Below are positions 43,112-53,324 of a DNA stretch of 64,000 nt, piece by piece. Position 1 is the stretch's first letter; each line of letters begins with the position of its first letter. The stretch is from Fen-1254 sp963769605 (GTDB lineage: Bacteria > Bacteroidota > Ignavibacteria > UBA10030), in NCBI GenBank assembly GCA_963769605.1, contig CAVYML010000003.1:868001-932000 (forward strand), written 5' to 3'. Below the pieces are notes generated by a model. It had not been told where the DNA came from, made no database searches, and saw nothing but the letters and a program-made list of their open reading frames with translations. Both the position numbers and the translations under genes were made by a program.

Positions 43112-44296
43112 ATGCTCAGAGTCGAAAATCTTCGCAAGGAATACGATACTGTCGTTGCAGTCAACGGCATTTCGCTGGAAGTGCAGCGGGGTGAATTGTT
43201 CGGATTATTGGGACCGAACGGCGCCGGCAAAACGACGACAATCCGCACGATCCTCAACATTATAAAACCCGACAGCGGGACGATTTCTTTCGACGGCAAA
43301 CCATTCGTGAAAGAAATGTGGAACTCCATCGGCTACCTGCCCGAAGAACGGGGACTGTACCGGAAAAATAAAATTATCAATACGATACTTTATTTTTCCT
43401 CGCTGAAAGGCATTCCTCATGCGACTGCAAAACGGCAGGCATGGTATTGGCTCGAACGTTTCGGGTTGAAGAACGACGGATACCGGAAAATCGAGGAACT
43501 TTCCAAAGGGAACCAGCAGAAAATCCAGCTCATCATAGCCTTGCAGCATCAACCGCAGCTCCTTATTCTGGACGAACCGTTTACGGGACTCGACCCGGTC
43601 AATCAGGTTTTGTTGAAGGATGTTTTGCTCGACCTTCGCCGAACGAATGTTGCCATTATTTTTTCTACACACCAGATGGAACAGGTGGAAAAACTATGCG
43701 ATCACATCTGTCTGATCAATAAAGGGAAACAAGTGCTGGACGGAACCCTGACAGAGATTAAGAAACACTATGGGTCCAATTCCATCCGTCTTGAATATGA
43801 TGGAAACGGTGAATTTCTTAAAACACTGCCGTTGGTCAAGACGGCCGATGTTTATCAGAATTATGCGGAGCTCGAATTGACCGATATCGGCAGGAGTGCG
43901 GAATTTTTTGCCGATGTCAACGGCCGCCTCCAGGTCCGTAAATTTGAGATCGTCGAGCCTTCGTTAAACTCCATCTTTATCAATGTCGTCGGAGGTCCGG
44001 ATAAACTTACGGAGGCGGCAGGAAAACAGATTCCGGTCGTTGTTCGGCAAAACACCGGGATGCAGCGGCACGCAATGAAAGATGTACGCGTTCGAAAAAA
44101 AATGATTTCAATGGTTCTCATGGCTTTGATTTTCGTTCTTTATATCGCCGCACAGATAACCGGGATGATAAAGGGACAGGCGCTTGTTTCGGCGTTTCTT
44201 TTCGGCGTATCGGTCTTTTCCGCTGTTCAGTTCTTCCGTGTAAAGCAGCAGGTCGAACGCGAAATGAGATCCGGCAGCGCGGAGGAGGGGAGATGA
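43112..44296 (+). CDS. ABC transporter ATPase with C-terminal membrane extension (NatA-like)
   Basis: The ATPase of an ABC-2 type exporter. Walker A GPNGAGKTTT (34-43), signature LSKGNQQ (130-136) and Walker B LLILDEP (150-156) are intact, and a DUF4162-like domain follows. At 394 residues it is about 90 longer than usual. The C-terminal 75 residues carry two hydrophobic helices (MISMVLMALIFVLYIAA and ALVSAFLFGVSVFSAVQFF), so the ATPase may itself be membrane-tethered. It overlaps the permease gene by 4 nt (ATGA). Confidence 0.9.
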   Translation: MLRVENLRKEYDTVVAVNGISLEVQRGELFGLLGPNGAGKTTTIRTILNIIKPDSGTISFDGKPFVKEMWNSIGYLPEERGLYRKNKIINTILYFSSLKGIPHATAKRQAWYWLERFGLKNDGYRKIEELSKGNQQKIQLIIALQHQPQLLILDEPFTGLDPVNQVLLKDVLLDLRRTNVAIIFSTHQMEQVEKLCDHICLINKGKQVLDGTLTEIKKHYGSNSIRLEYDGNGEFLKTLPLVKTADVYQNYAELELTDIGRSAEFFADVNGRLQVRKFEIVEPSLNSIFINVVGGPDKLTEAAGKQIPVVVRQNTGMQRHAMKDVRVRKKMISMVLMALIFVLYIAAQITGMIKGQALVSAFLFGVSVFSAVQFFRVKQQVEREMRSGSAEEGR

Positions 44297-45540
44297 AAAC
44301 CAAAGCATTTATCATTGCTAAATGGGAGTTTATCGAGAAAGTTAAATCGAAAGCATTTATCATCTCTCTTATCCTGATGCCGATTGCTATTCTCGGTTTA
44401 GCCTTCGTCCCGACTCTCTTTTCGATGAAGGAAGACGATGAACCTGTTGCCATCGGCGTGATCGACCGGACGCAGAGCCTCATCGATCCGCTCGATCTCC
44501 GGCTTCAAAAATTATATATACTCAAAGGCGGGCAGCCCAACTATATCCTCCGCAATCTCGACGGACAAAAACCTGTCGATAAGCTCAAAGGGGAAGCAAA
44601 CGATCTGGTTGCCAAAGGGAAAATCGAAGGGTACTTCTATATTCCCGCGTCGGCTTTAGACAGCGGCAAAGTCGAATTCCGTTCGAAAAATGTCACGAAT
44701 ATTAAAATACAAGAACGATTCTCACGCGCCATCGAAAAAGTCATCATCGAAAGACGGCTCAACACGCACGGCTTAGATACAGCACTTATTCATAAACTGA
44801 CCGCGAATGTCGAAGTGAAATCGGTCAAACTTTCCGAAGAAGGAACGGAAAAAATAGAGGGGTTCGGCGAGACATTTGCCATGGCGTACATTGGAATTCT
44901 TATGATTACGTTTATGGTACTCACGTCCGGGCAATTGCTGGTTCGCAGTTTGCTGGAGGAAAAATCGAATCGTGTGATCGAAGTACTGCTTTCTTCCTGT
45001 TCGGCACGGGATCTTATGACGGGCAAGATCATAGGTCTCAGCGGGCTTGGAATTCTGCAAATGCTTGTCTATGCGCTGATCGGTCTTGCGGCGGCTCTGA
45101 AAATGAACGCCAATGTCGTCGAACCCGGATATTTCCTGCTCACTCTTCTCTATGCAATTCTGGGATATTTGTTTTACAGCGCTGTGCTTGTCGCCGCCGG
45201 ATCTCCAGTGACAACTGAACAGGAGGCTCAGCAGATTACGAGTTATATCAGCTTGCTTTTAATCGCACCGATGGGCATGATGATTGAAGTCATGCAGAAC
45301 CCGCATTCTTTATGGATAAGAATTATGTCGTATATTCCTCCCTTCACGCCTTCTCTGATGGTGACCAGGCTGGCGATACAGGCCCCGTCGACGACGGAAA
45401 TTATTTCGACTATTCTTTTGTTGGTACTATCAACCATCGGCATGATGTGGATAGCGGGAAAAATTTTCAGAACCGCCATACTATCGTACGGAAAAAGGCC
45501 GACCATGGCGGAATTATTGCAATGGATCAAAGAACCGTAG
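44293..45540 (+). CDS. ABC-2 type permease (NatB-like)
   Basis: The membrane partner of the preceding ATPase: 415 residues, one N-terminal helix (about 17-40), a large external domain (about 45-190) and about five C-terminal helices (AYIGILMITFMVLTSGQLL onward). EEKSNRVIEVLLSSCSARDLMTGKIIGLSGLG is the family coupling region. The substrate is unknown; relatives export Na+ or drugs. The start overlaps the ATPase gene. Confidence 0.88.
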   Translation: MKTKAFIIAKWEFIEKVKSKAFIISLILMPIAILGLAFVPTLFSMKEDDEPVAIGVIDRTQSLIDPLDLRLQKLYILKGGQPNYILRNLDGQKPVDKLKGEANDLVAKGKIEGYFYIPASALDSGKVEFRSKNVTNIKIQERFSRAIEKVIIERRLNTHGLDTALIHKLTANVEVKSVKLSEEGTEKIEGFGETFAMAYIGILMITFMVLTSGQLLVRSLLEEKSNRVIEVLLSSCSARDLMTGKIIGLSGLGILQMLVYALIGLAAALKMNANVVEPGYFLLTLLYAILGYLFYSAVLVAAGSPVTTEQEAQQITSYISLLLIAPMGMMIEVMQNPHSLWIRIMSYIPPFTPSLMVTRLAIQAPSTTEIISTILLLVLSTIGMMWIAGKIFRTAILSYGKRPTMAELLQWIKEP

Positions 45541-45550
45541 AGCACGAACA

Positions 45551-46060
45551 ATGACTCTGGAAACTGTACTGTTTTATGTGCTTTCATCTATCGGTATCGC
45601 CTCAGCCGTTTTGGTGGTGACCCGTAGAAATCCTATCATTTCTGCATTATGGCTTATTGTCAATTTTTTCTGCCTGGCTGGATTGTATCTTACGCTCCAT
45701 GCCCAATTTATAGCCGTCATTCAGATTCTGGTCTATGCCGGGGCGATCATGGTGTTGTTCGTTTTTGTGATTATGCTGCTGAATTTCAGCGACGAGCATA
45801 CATTATTCGAGCGGGTGACATGGAAAAAACTTGTCGCCGCAGGGCTGGGACTCGCCGTGATGATGGAAATGATATACATCATTGCCGCTGCGGCCTATCC
45901 GTCGGCTCACTATTTTTCCAGATCGGACTCTATTGGAACAATCGAAAATTTAGGCGTACAGTTGTTTACAAAATTCCTGTTTCCGTTCGAAGTAACCTCG
46001 CTGCTTTTAACGGCGGCAATTGTCGGCGCAATTCTGCTGGCAAAAAAGAAAATGGATTGA
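45551..46060 (+). CDS. nuoJ: NADH-quinone oxidoreductase subunit J
   Basis: A membrane-arm subunit of complex I with five TM helices in 169 residues. RRNPIISALWLIVNFFCLAGL and IQILVYAGAIMVLFVFVIMLLN are diagnostic. It follows the ABC permease by 10 nt, so complex I membrane genes may be read from the ABC transcript. nuoA-I are not in this window. Confidence 0.94.
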   Translation: MTLETVLFYVLSSIGIASAVLVVTRRNPIISALWLIVNFFCLAGLYLTLHAQFIAVIQILVYAGAIMVLFVFVIMLLNFSDEHTLFERVTWKKLVAAGLGLAVMMEMIYIIAAAAYPSAHYFSRSDSIGTIENLGVQLFTKFLFPFEVTSLLLTAAIVGAILLAKKKMD

Positions 46061-46068
46061 GAGAAGCT

Positions 46069-46371
46069 ATGGTGCCGCTCCAATATTATTTAATCGTCAG
46101 TGCAGTGATGTTTATCGTCGGCGCCGTCGGAGTTATCACGCGAAGGAATGCACTTGTCGTTTTTATGGCTATTGAACTCATGCTGAATTCAGTCAACCTG
46201 ACGCTTGTGGGATTCTCGGCTTTTCTCGGTGATGCAACGGGTCAAATTCTGGTCTTTTTTGTCATGACAGTAGCCGCAGCAGAAGCGGCCATCGGACTTG
46301 CCATCATAATTGCGCTGTTCCGGAAAAAAGTGACCATCAATTTGGATGAAATAAATATACTCAAATGGTGA
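46069..46371 (+). CDS. nuoK: NADH-quinone oxidoreductase subunit K
   Basis: A 100-residue subunit with three TM helices. The true start is ATG 46069 (MVPLQYYLIVSAVMF); upstream in-frame codons lie within nuoJ. FMAIELMLNSVNLTLV carries the conserved membrane Glu, and FFVMTVAAAEAAIGLAIII the second. Confidence 0.96.
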   Translation: MVPLQYYLIVSAVMFIVGAVGVITRRNALVVFMAIELMLNSVNLTLVGFSAFLGDATGQILVFFVMTVAAAEAAIGLAIIIALFRKKVTINLDEINILKW

Positions 46372-46406
46372 ATTTTCCAGGACACATGTTGAACGGATAG
46401 AACTCA

Positions 46407-48338
46407 GTGATTCCAGAACTTGTCATAGCTCTCGTTCTTTTGCCTCTGCTCGGATTTCTTTTCCTCGGGCTCTTCGGCGCTCGTCTGAAAGACGAAAAAA
46501 TAATCGGGATTCTCGGCAGCGTTACGGTCGGGATATCGTTTGTCCTCGCGCTTTTTCTTTTCGTGCAAATGCTCGGCGCCGGCACAGAACATCGAAAGCT
46601 GACAGTTGAACTCTTTACATGGTTCTCTGCTTTTACCGGCTCCCCCGGCGCGCTGAGTATCTCTGCATCGTATCAGATCGATCAGCTTTCCATTCTTCTT
46701 ACGCTTATTGTCACCGGTGTCGGCTTTCTTATCCATGTCTATTCCATCGGATACATGCATGGGGACCCGGGATTCCGGCGCTTCTTTGCATATATGAACC
46801 TCTTTATTTTTGCCATGCTCAATCTGGTCCTCGCGGATAATTTTGTTATGATGTTCCTGGGCTGGGAAGGAGTCGGGCTCTGCTCGTATCTCCTGATCGG
46901 ATTCTGGTATGAAAAGAAACCTGCAGGTGATGCGGCAAAGAAAGCTTTTATAGTCAACCGGATCGGGGATTTCGGATTCCTCCTCGGCATGTTTTTAATC
47001 TTCGCAGCTTTCGGAAGCCTGAATTTCGACACGGTCTTTGCAGGGGCTTCATCCGTTTCCCGAAACAACAGCACGATGCTCTGGATTTGTCTTCTCTTAT
47101 TTCTTGGCGCGACAGGAAAATCGGCTCAGATTCCGCTTTTTGTTTGGCTTCCCGATGCAATGGCAGGTCCGACCCCCGTGAGCGCACTCATCCATGCGGC
47201 AACGATGGTGACGGCGGGCGTGTATATGATCGCGCGATGTTCAATTCTCTATGCCGCTGCACCGGCGGCATTGACGGTAGTCGCAGTTGTCGGTGCTGCA
47301 ACGGCTGTCTTTGCTGCGACAATCGGATTGGTGCAGAATGACATTAAGAAAATACTGGCTTATTCGACTATCAGTCAGCTCGGTTATATGTTCCTTGCGC
47401 TCGGCGTTGCAGCTTTCAGCGCGGGGATATTTCATTTGATGACGCATGCTTTTTTTAAGGCGCTCTTGTTCCTTGGATCCGGCGCCGTCATTCATGCCAT
47501 GCACGAAGAGCAGGATATTCAAAAGATGGGAGGCCTCAAGAAATATCTTCCGGTGACTTACCGGACATTTCTTATCGGCGCTCTTGCTATTTCCGGAATT
47601 CCTCCCCTTGCAGGATTTTTCAGCAAAGATGAAATTCTATGGAAGGTTGCGAGCAGCGATCAGGGGTCGTGGCTCTTATGGCTGGTCGGTCTTCTGGGAG
47701 CGGTCTTGACAGCTTTTTATATGTTCCGTCTCGTCGCATTGACTTTCGAAGGGGAGCCGCGCTTCCACGATCAACGCCTTCATCCTCATGAAGCCCCGAA
47801 AACTATGACCGTTCCATTGATTATACTGGCAGGGCTCTCGGTTGTCGGCGGGTTTGCCGGAATTCCGCATGCGAGCGTCCTGGAACATTGGCTCGATCCG
47901 GTATTTGCACCGGCACAGATGAAGCTTCTGGCTTCGGAGTCGGGCAATACAGGTCTGGAAATTCTTCTGACGGTCGTCTCGGTTTCTGCCGCTGCAGCTG
48001 GAATTTTTGCTGCACGGCGGCTGTATCTTCAGTATCCGGAAAAAGCGGCAGTTGCGGCAAAGCGTTATCCGGTTCTCTACCGCATCCTGTCTCGAAAATA
48101 TTATATCGATGAAATATACGACGCGGTCATTGTCAGACCCGTCGCATCGATCTCTGAAAAAATATTATGGAAAGGCATCGATAAGGGAGCAATCGATGGA
48201 AGCGTCAACGGCGCGGCATCGTTTGTTTCTTCCTGTGCACAGATCCTGCGGAGGGTTCAGAACGGCGTGGCTCAATTTTACGCCGTAATGTTTGTCGGCG
48301 GAATCCTTTTTATACTCACATGGCTTTTAATTCGCTAA
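46407..48338 (+). CDS. nuoL: NADH-quinone oxidoreductase subunit L
   Basis: The distal antiporter-like proton-pumping subunit. The start is GTG 46407. GWEGVGLCSYLLIGFW, PLFVWLPDAMAGPTPVSALIHAATMVTAGVY in parts, and the discontinuous helix with ILAYSTISQLGYM are hallmarks. The C-terminal lateral helix is present. At 643 residues it has normal length. Confidence 0.97.
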   Translation: MIPELVIALVLLPLLGFLFLGLFGARLKDEKIIGILGSVTVGISFVLALFLFVQMLGAGTEHRKLTVELFTWFSAFTGSPGALSISASYQIDQLSILLTLIVTGVGFLIHVYSIGYMHGDPGFRRFFAYMNLFIFAMLNLVLADNFVMMFLGWEGVGLCSYLLIGFWYEKKPAGDAAKKAFIVNRIGDFGFLLGMFLIFAAFGSLNFDTVFAGASSVSRNNSTMLWICLLLFLGATGKSAQIPLFVWLPDAMAGPTPVSALIHAATMVTAGVYMIARCSILYAAAPAALTVVAVVGAATAVFAATIGLVQNDIKKILAYSTISQLGYMFLALGVAAFSAGIFHLMTHAFFKALLFLGSGAVIHAMHEEQDIQKMGGLKKYLPVTYRTFLIGALAISGIPPLAGFFSKDEILWKVASSDQGSWLLWLVGLLGAVLTAFYMFRLVALTFEGEPRFHDQRLHPHEAPKTMTVPLIILAGLSVVGGFAGIPHASVLEHWLDPVFAPAQMKLLASESGNTGLEILLTVVSVSAAAAGIFAARRLYLQYPEKAAVAAKRYPVLYRILSRKYYIDEIYDAVIVRPVASISEKILWKGIDKGAIDGSVNGAASFVSSCAQILRRVQNGVAQFYAVMFVGGILFILTWLLIR

Positions 48339-48350
48339 GAAAGAAGATCG

Positions 48351-49913
48351 ATGATTTCTGCATGGTTCTTAACGATGACAATATTTTTACCGCTTGCCGC
48401 AGCGGCTGTTCTTCTTTTTATCCCGAAAGAGAACGCATTGCTTGTCAAAATTGCGGGACTTGGCGGCGCTTTCGCAGCCTTTCTTGGTTCCCTTATTTTA
48501 TATTTCGGATATAATTCTGCTGCTGGCGGGTTTCAATTTCATCAGCAGATTCCCTGGATTCCTAATCTAGACATCAGCTACCATATCGGAATCGACGGGA
48601 TGTCGTTGATGCTGATTTTATTGACCGCGTTTCTTATGCCTCTTGCATTGCTGGGAACATGGAATTCGATTCAAATGCGGATCAAAGAATACACCATCAT
48701 GGTAATGCTGCTGGAAGTCGGCATGCTCGGCGTCTTTGCTTCACTCGATTTGTTCCTGTTCTATATTTTTTGGGAAGCTATGCTCATTCCGATGTATTTT
48801 ATCATCGGACTGTGGGGCGGCCCGAACCGGATCTACGCTGCGGTTAAATTCTTCCTTTTCACATTGTCCGGAAGCCTGTTGATGCTTGTTGCAATTCTTT
48901 CGCTCGGATATTTTGCATCGACGCTGCCGCAGGGGCATTACACATCCAATCTTCTGGAACTGTACCGCATCGCTCCGATGATTCCTGCGGATTGGCAGAT
49001 GTGGATGTTTTTGGCTTTCGGCTTAAGCTTCGCCATCAAAGTTCCTCTCTGGCCGCTCCATACGTGGCTTCCCGATGCGCATGTGGAGGCGCCGACAGCG
49101 GGGAGCGTTCTTCTTGCCGGAGTGCTCCTGAAAATGGGAACCTACGGATTCATTCGCTTTAACATTCCCCTCTTTACAGATGCGGCTCTGCGGGCCGTAC
49201 CTTATCTTTGTACGCTTGCAGTAATCGGTATTCTGTACGGCGCGCTCGTTGCGATGGTGCAGACGGATATTAAAAAATTGGTCGCCTATTCATCCGTTTC
49301 TCATTTGGGCTTCGTAGTTCTCGGAATATTTTCCATGACGGAGGAAGGGATGCAGGGGGCGATCATTCAAATGATCAACCATGGATTATCAACCGGAGCA
49401 TTATTTCTGCTCGTAGGAATGATCTACGACCGGACCCATACGCGCCTTATTTCGGACTACGGCGGTGTGGCGAAATTGATGCCGGTTTTTGCCGCATGTT
49501 TTCTGATTGTTTCATTATCCTCAATCGGACTGCCCGGATTAAACGGCTTTATCGGAGAGTTCATGATTCTCTTCGGTTCGTTTCAATCGCCGTTTCTCGG
49601 CACGCATGCTTTCACGATTTTTGCCGCCCTCGGCGTCATACTCTCGGCCGTTTATATGCTCTGGATGTACCAACGGGTCATGACAGGCCCCGTGCGGCAG
49701 AACGGGCTCTACGGCGGGCGCTCTTTGTATGATCTTTCGCGTCGCGAACTCTGCGTGCTGGTTCCGATAATATTCTTTATTGTATGGATCGGCGTCTATC
49801 CGGGGACATTTCTCCGTCTCTCCGCGCCTTTTGTAAAGCAGACAATTGAGCGCGTGGAGACCATTAAAACGGTAGAAAGAATTAATTTTACAGAATGGAA
49901 AAATGTGCGATAA
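48351..49913 (+). CDS. nuoM: NADH-quinone oxidoreductase subunit M
   Basis: The second antiporter-like subunit of complex I, 520 residues with about 14 TM helices. FWEAMLIPMYFIIGLWG, PLHTWLPDAHVEAPTAGSVL and LVAYSSVSHLGFVVLGIF are typical. It starts 12 nt after nuoL. Confidence 0.97.
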   Translation: MISAWFLTMTIFLPLAAAAVLLFIPKENALLVKIAGLGGAFAAFLGSLILYFGYNSAAGGFQFHQQIPWIPNLDISYHIGIDGMSLMLILLTAFLMPLALLGTWNSIQMRIKEYTIMVMLLEVGMLGVFASLDLFLFYIFWEAMLIPMYFIIGLWGGPNRIYAAVKFFLFTLSGSLLMLVAILSLGYFASTLPQGHYTSNLLELYRIAPMIPADWQMWMFLAFGLSFAIKVPLWPLHTWLPDAHVEAPTAGSVLLAGVLLKMGTYGFIRFNIPLFTDAALRAVPYLCTLAVIGILYGALVAMVQTDIKKLVAYSSVSHLGFVVLGIFSMTEEGMQGAIIQMINHGLSTGALFLLVGMIYDRTHTRLISDYGGVAKLMPVFAACFLIVSLSSIGLPGLNGFIGEFMILFGSFQSPFLGTHAFTIFAALGVILSAVYMLWMYQRVMTGPVRQNGLYGGRSLYDLSRRELCVLVPIIFFIVWIGVYPGTFLRLSAPFVKQTIERVETIKTVERINFTEWKNVR

Positions 49914-49916
49914 CGT

Positions 49917-51350
49917 ATGGATGTGTTTATCTCCGATATTCTATTGAATGCACCGTTTGCAATTGTTGTTCTGACAACGCTGGTCGTTCTTGTTCTTGAA
50001 TCGACAAGAGGAACGAGGCCGAATATTTCTTCATGGACGAGCATTGGGGGTCTGTCGCTTGCAGCATGTGCGGCATTATCGAACATGGGAGCCAGTGCGG
50101 AAACTTTCGGCGGAATGCTTCAAAGCGGCGGAATTGCCGATTATTATGACGCGCTTTTCTGCGTTGCTGCCGTATTGACCATCCTCTTTTCGCGAAATTA
50201 TTTTGAACGTCAGAACTACCATCGCGGCGAAGCATATATCCTCATTCTTTTTGCATCGCTCGGCATGATGGTCATAGCGGCTGCAAACGATCTTATTATG
50301 ATTTTTCTTGGGATTGAGCTGATGTCGATCTGTCTCTATGTGCTTGCCGGATTGTTCCGGCACCGGGACCGGTCGAACGAGGCGTCTCTGAAATATTTTC
50401 TCCTCGGTGCGTTTGCAACCGGATTTCTTCTCTATGGCATTGCCTTAATCTACGGTTCGACAGGGAGCACGAATATCACGCTGATCCGCAATGCTTTTCC
50501 CCGCATCTCTCATGATCTTCTTTTTTTGACCGGAAGCGGATTGCTTCTGGCTGGATTCGCATTCAAAATTGCAGCAGTTCCGTTTCACATGTGGACGCCC
50601 GATGTCTATGAAGGTTCTCCCACACCGATTTCCGGATTTATGTCGACAGGTGCAAAAGCAGCGGCGTTCGCCGCGTTGATCACCGTTTTTTCGCGGGTCT
50701 TCGGCCCTTCGGAAAATCCCCTTCATCAGATTATCGCGCTCATAGCAGCGGCATCGATGATTGCCGGGAATGTCATTGCCCTTGCTCAATCGAATATCAA
50801 ACGGCTGCTCGCATATTCCAGCGTTGCTCATGCCGGATATATGCTTGTAGGATTGGCGGCAGGTACGGCTGATGGACAAATCGGCGTCATGTATTATCTT
50901 GCAGTCTATGCATTGATGAATCTCGGTGCGTTCGGAATAATCGGTGCCTTGGAAATGGAAAACGATCAGAACCTGATGCTGGAAGATTATGCAGGGCTGA
51001 GCGAGCGGCAGCCGCTTCTTGCAGCTTGCATGGCGGTCTTTTTGTTCGGACTTGCAGGAGTTCCGCCGTTGGCGGGCTTTTTCGGAAAGTATTATGTGTT
51101 TCTTGCTGCGGTGAAAGCACACTATGTTTGGCTTGCGATCATCGGCGTGCTGGCAAGCTTGATTTCAGCTTATTATTATCTCCGCATTATTGTGATCATG
51201 TATTTTGAAAAGAGTAAAGCCGAACCGGCGCCGGTCGCTGTGCCGATGTCCGTGAGATGGACTGTAATCTTCTGTGCGGCGCTCGTTCTTCTTTTCGGAT
51301 TATTCCCGTCAGTGATAGTGCAGACTGCTCTGCGTGTGTTTTTATTCTAA
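49917..51350 (+). CDS. nuoN: NADH-quinone oxidoreductase subunit N
   Basis: The third antiporter-like subunit of complex I, 477 residues. FLGIELMSICLYVLAGLFR, PFHMWTPDVYEGSPTPISGF and LLAYSSVAHAGYMLVGL are diagnostic. It starts 3 nt after nuoM. It is last of the nuoJKLMN run. Confidence 0.97.
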   Translation: MDVFISDILLNAPFAIVVLTTLVVLVLESTRGTRPNISSWTSIGGLSLAACAALSNMGASAETFGGMLQSGGIADYYDALFCVAAVLTILFSRNYFERQNYHRGEAYILILFASLGMMVIAAANDLIMIFLGIELMSICLYVLAGLFRHRDRSNEASLKYFLLGAFATGFLLYGIALIYGSTGSTNITLIRNAFPRISHDLLFLTGSGLLLAGFAFKIAAVPFHMWTPDVYEGSPTPISGFMSTGAKAAAFAALITVFSRVFGPSENPLHQIIALIAAASMIAGNVIALAQSNIKRLLAYSSVAHAGYMLVGLAAGTADGQIGVMYYLAVYALMNLGAFGIIGALEMENDQNLMLEDYAGLSERQPLLAACMAVFLFGLAGVPPLAGFFGKYYVFLAAVKAHYVWLAIIGVLASLISAYYYLRIIVIMYFEKSKAEPAPVAVPMSVRWTVIFCAALVLLFGLFPSVIVQTALRVFLF

Positions 51351-51363
51351 AAATGAGGTGACA

Positions 51364-52923
51364 ATGCAACCGGTATTGACGGCGGATCAAATGCGCCGCT
51401 GCGACGAAGCGGCGATACGGAAGTGTGGAATTCCGGGACTTCTTCTTATGGAAAATGCGGGACGCGGCCTCGTGGAGGTCGTTCTTCATGCGTATTCTCC
51501 TTTGGATCGGAAACAGATTTTAATTTTTTGCGGTAAAGGGAACAACGGGGGGGACGGATTTGCCGCTGCGCGGCTGCTCTCCAATCATGCTTCAAAGGTA
51601 ACCGTTCTGCTTCTCGCATCTCCATCGGAATTGAGAGGGGACGCGCAAAAGAACTATAAAATTCTCGTGAAGCTTTCAAAAACAATTTCCATCCGGCGTT
51701 TTTCCAGAAAAGCGCTTCAGTCCGTTCAAACTCCCGATATAATTATCGATGCGATGTTCGGGACGGGATTTTCCGGGATCGCACGAAAACCATATTCCGA
51801 TTGTATCGAATGGATCAATGCGTCGGGAGCGGAAGTAGTCGCAGTCGATATACCTTCCGGAATTAACGGCACGACGGGAATTGCAGAAGGTCCGGCAGTT
51901 CATGCACACGGAACGGCGACGTTCGGTTCACTTAAAACAGGACTGCTCTGTAATCAGGGAAGTGAATTTTCCGGCCGCATCTCCGTACTGGATATCGGCA
52001 TTCCGGAACAGGTCATCAGCGATCCGCGTCACACAATCCGGCTGGTAAAAAGTGAAGATGTAAGGAATATTCTGCCCAGACGTTCATTGCAGGCAAACAA
52101 GTATACAACGGGAAAAATATTTATTCTTGCAGGATCAAGAGGATTAACCGGAGCGGCAGCGCTGACATCTTTAGCCGCACTGCGCACAGGGGCTGGAGCG
52201 GTTCTGCTCGGAACCCCCGATTCAGTCTATCCCATACTTGCGCGTAAATTGACCGAAACGATGGTCCTGCCGCTCCCGTCGACTCTGGAGGGCGGACTCA
52301 GTCTGAAATCTTTCGATATTATACGGGAAAAAATAAAATGGGCAGACGTCGTTCTCATCGGACCCGGACTCGGTCAGCAGAAGGAAACGCAGGAAGTTAT
52401 TCTCAAGACCCTTGTGGAATCGCGCGGAAAAATTTTGCTCGATGCAGACGGTTTGAATGCAGCAGCAAAGTGGGGAATTGCAAAACTTCGTTCACTGCGT
52501 TCGGAAATTATACTTACACCACATACGGGAGAATTTTCCCGCCTAACGAACTTGCCCGCAAAAGAAATCGAAGAACGAAGGTTCTTTACAGCCGGCGAAC
52601 TCGCCCGGAAGATACATGCAACGGTCGTACTCAAAGGCGCTCCGACTGCTTCGGCATCTGCGGACGGCGCTGTTTATTGTAATTCCACCGGCAATCCCGG
52701 AATGGCGACTGCCGGATCCGGCGATGTGCTGTCCGGAATTATAGCGAGTTTATGGGCACAGGGTAATTCTGCAATCGAGGCTGCATATTCCGGTGTTTAC
52801 ATCCATGGCCTTTCCGGGGATCGCGCGGCAGTTCGGCTCGGGGAAAAAAGTCTGGTAGCTTACGACTTAATTGATTATCTTGGAGAAGCAATAAAGCGTA
52901 TCGAATCAGGCAGAAGTGAATGA
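51364..52923 (+). CDS. nnrDE: Bifunctional NAD(P)HX epimerase/dehydratase
   Basis: It repairs hydrated NAD(P)H: the N-terminal YjeF_N epimerase (1-215, ENAGRGL, CGKGNNGGDGFAAARLL) and the C-terminal ADP-dependent dehydratase (about 230-515, ribokinase-like, GPGLGQ, ILTPHTGEFSRL, NPGMATAGSGDVLSGIIA). ATG 51364 follows GAGGTG; an in-frame start inside nuoN is rejected. At 519 residues it has normal length. Placement right after complex I genes fits NADH metabolism. Confidence 0.95.
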   Translation: MQPVLTADQMRRCDEAAIRKCGIPGLLLMENAGRGLVEVVLHAYSPLDRKQILIFCGKGNNGGDGFAAARLLSNHASKVTVLLLASPSELRGDAQKNYKILVKLSKTISIRRFSRKALQSVQTPDIIIDAMFGTGFSGIARKPYSDCIEWINASGAEVVAVDIPSGINGTTGIAEGPAVHAHGTATFGSLKTGLLCNQGSEFSGRISVLDIGIPEQVISDPRHTIRLVKSEDVRNILPRRSLQANKYTTGKIFILAGSRGLTGAAALTSLAALRTGAGAVLLGTPDSVYPILARKLTETMVLPLPSTLEGGLSLKSFDIIREKIKWADVVLIGPGLGQQKETQEVILKTLVESRGKILLDADGLNAAAKWGIAKLRSLRSEIILTPHTGEFSRLTNLPAKEIEERRFFTAGELARKIHATVVLKGAPTASASADGAVYCNSTGNPGMATAGSGDVLSGIIASLWAQGNSAIEAAYSGVYIHGLSGDRAAVRLGEKSLVAYDLIDYLGEAIKRIESGRSE

Positions 52924-53324
52924 AAAAAGTAATTCAGTATCAATTTCCGTTGATTATTTGGGCATTATTGATTTTTTGGCTGTCCTCAATACATAGAATT
53001 CCCGCAATAAAATTTCCGATTCAATTGGACAAAATAGCTCATATTTGTATTTTTTTTGTCTTTTGCTGGTTTAGCAGGAGAGCTCTGTTTTTTCAGGCTG
53101 CCGTTCCATTTCTGAAAAAATGGGCCCTGCCGGCAGCGTTCCTGCTGACATACATTTATGGCTATTCGGATGAATATCACCAATTATTCGTCCACGGAAG
53201 AACATACGATATGAAGGACTGGTTTGCGGATTCTTCAGGGGCGGCTCTTTTTGTCTTCCTATTTTTTCTGACTTTTCGATGGCGGGAAAGGTTTTCAGCA
53301 AAGGTTCAAAAAACTGCAAATTGA
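52920..53324 (+). CDS. VanZ-like membrane protein
   Basis: A 134-residue protein with four TM helices. LDKIAHICIFFVFCW and YGYSDEYHQLFVHGRTYDMKDWFADSSGA are the VanZ-like signature, with Asp/Glu/His in conserved places. The function of the family is unclear (VanZ gives low-level teicoplanin resistance). The start overlaps nnrDE by 4 nt (ATGA). Confidence 0.88.
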   Translation: MKKVIQYQFPLIIWALLIFWLSSIHRIPAIKFPIQLDKIAHICIFFVFCWFSRRALFFQAAVPFLKKWALPAAFLLTYIYGYSDEYHQLFVHGRTYDMKDWFADSSGAALFVFLFFLTFRWRERFSAKVQKTAN

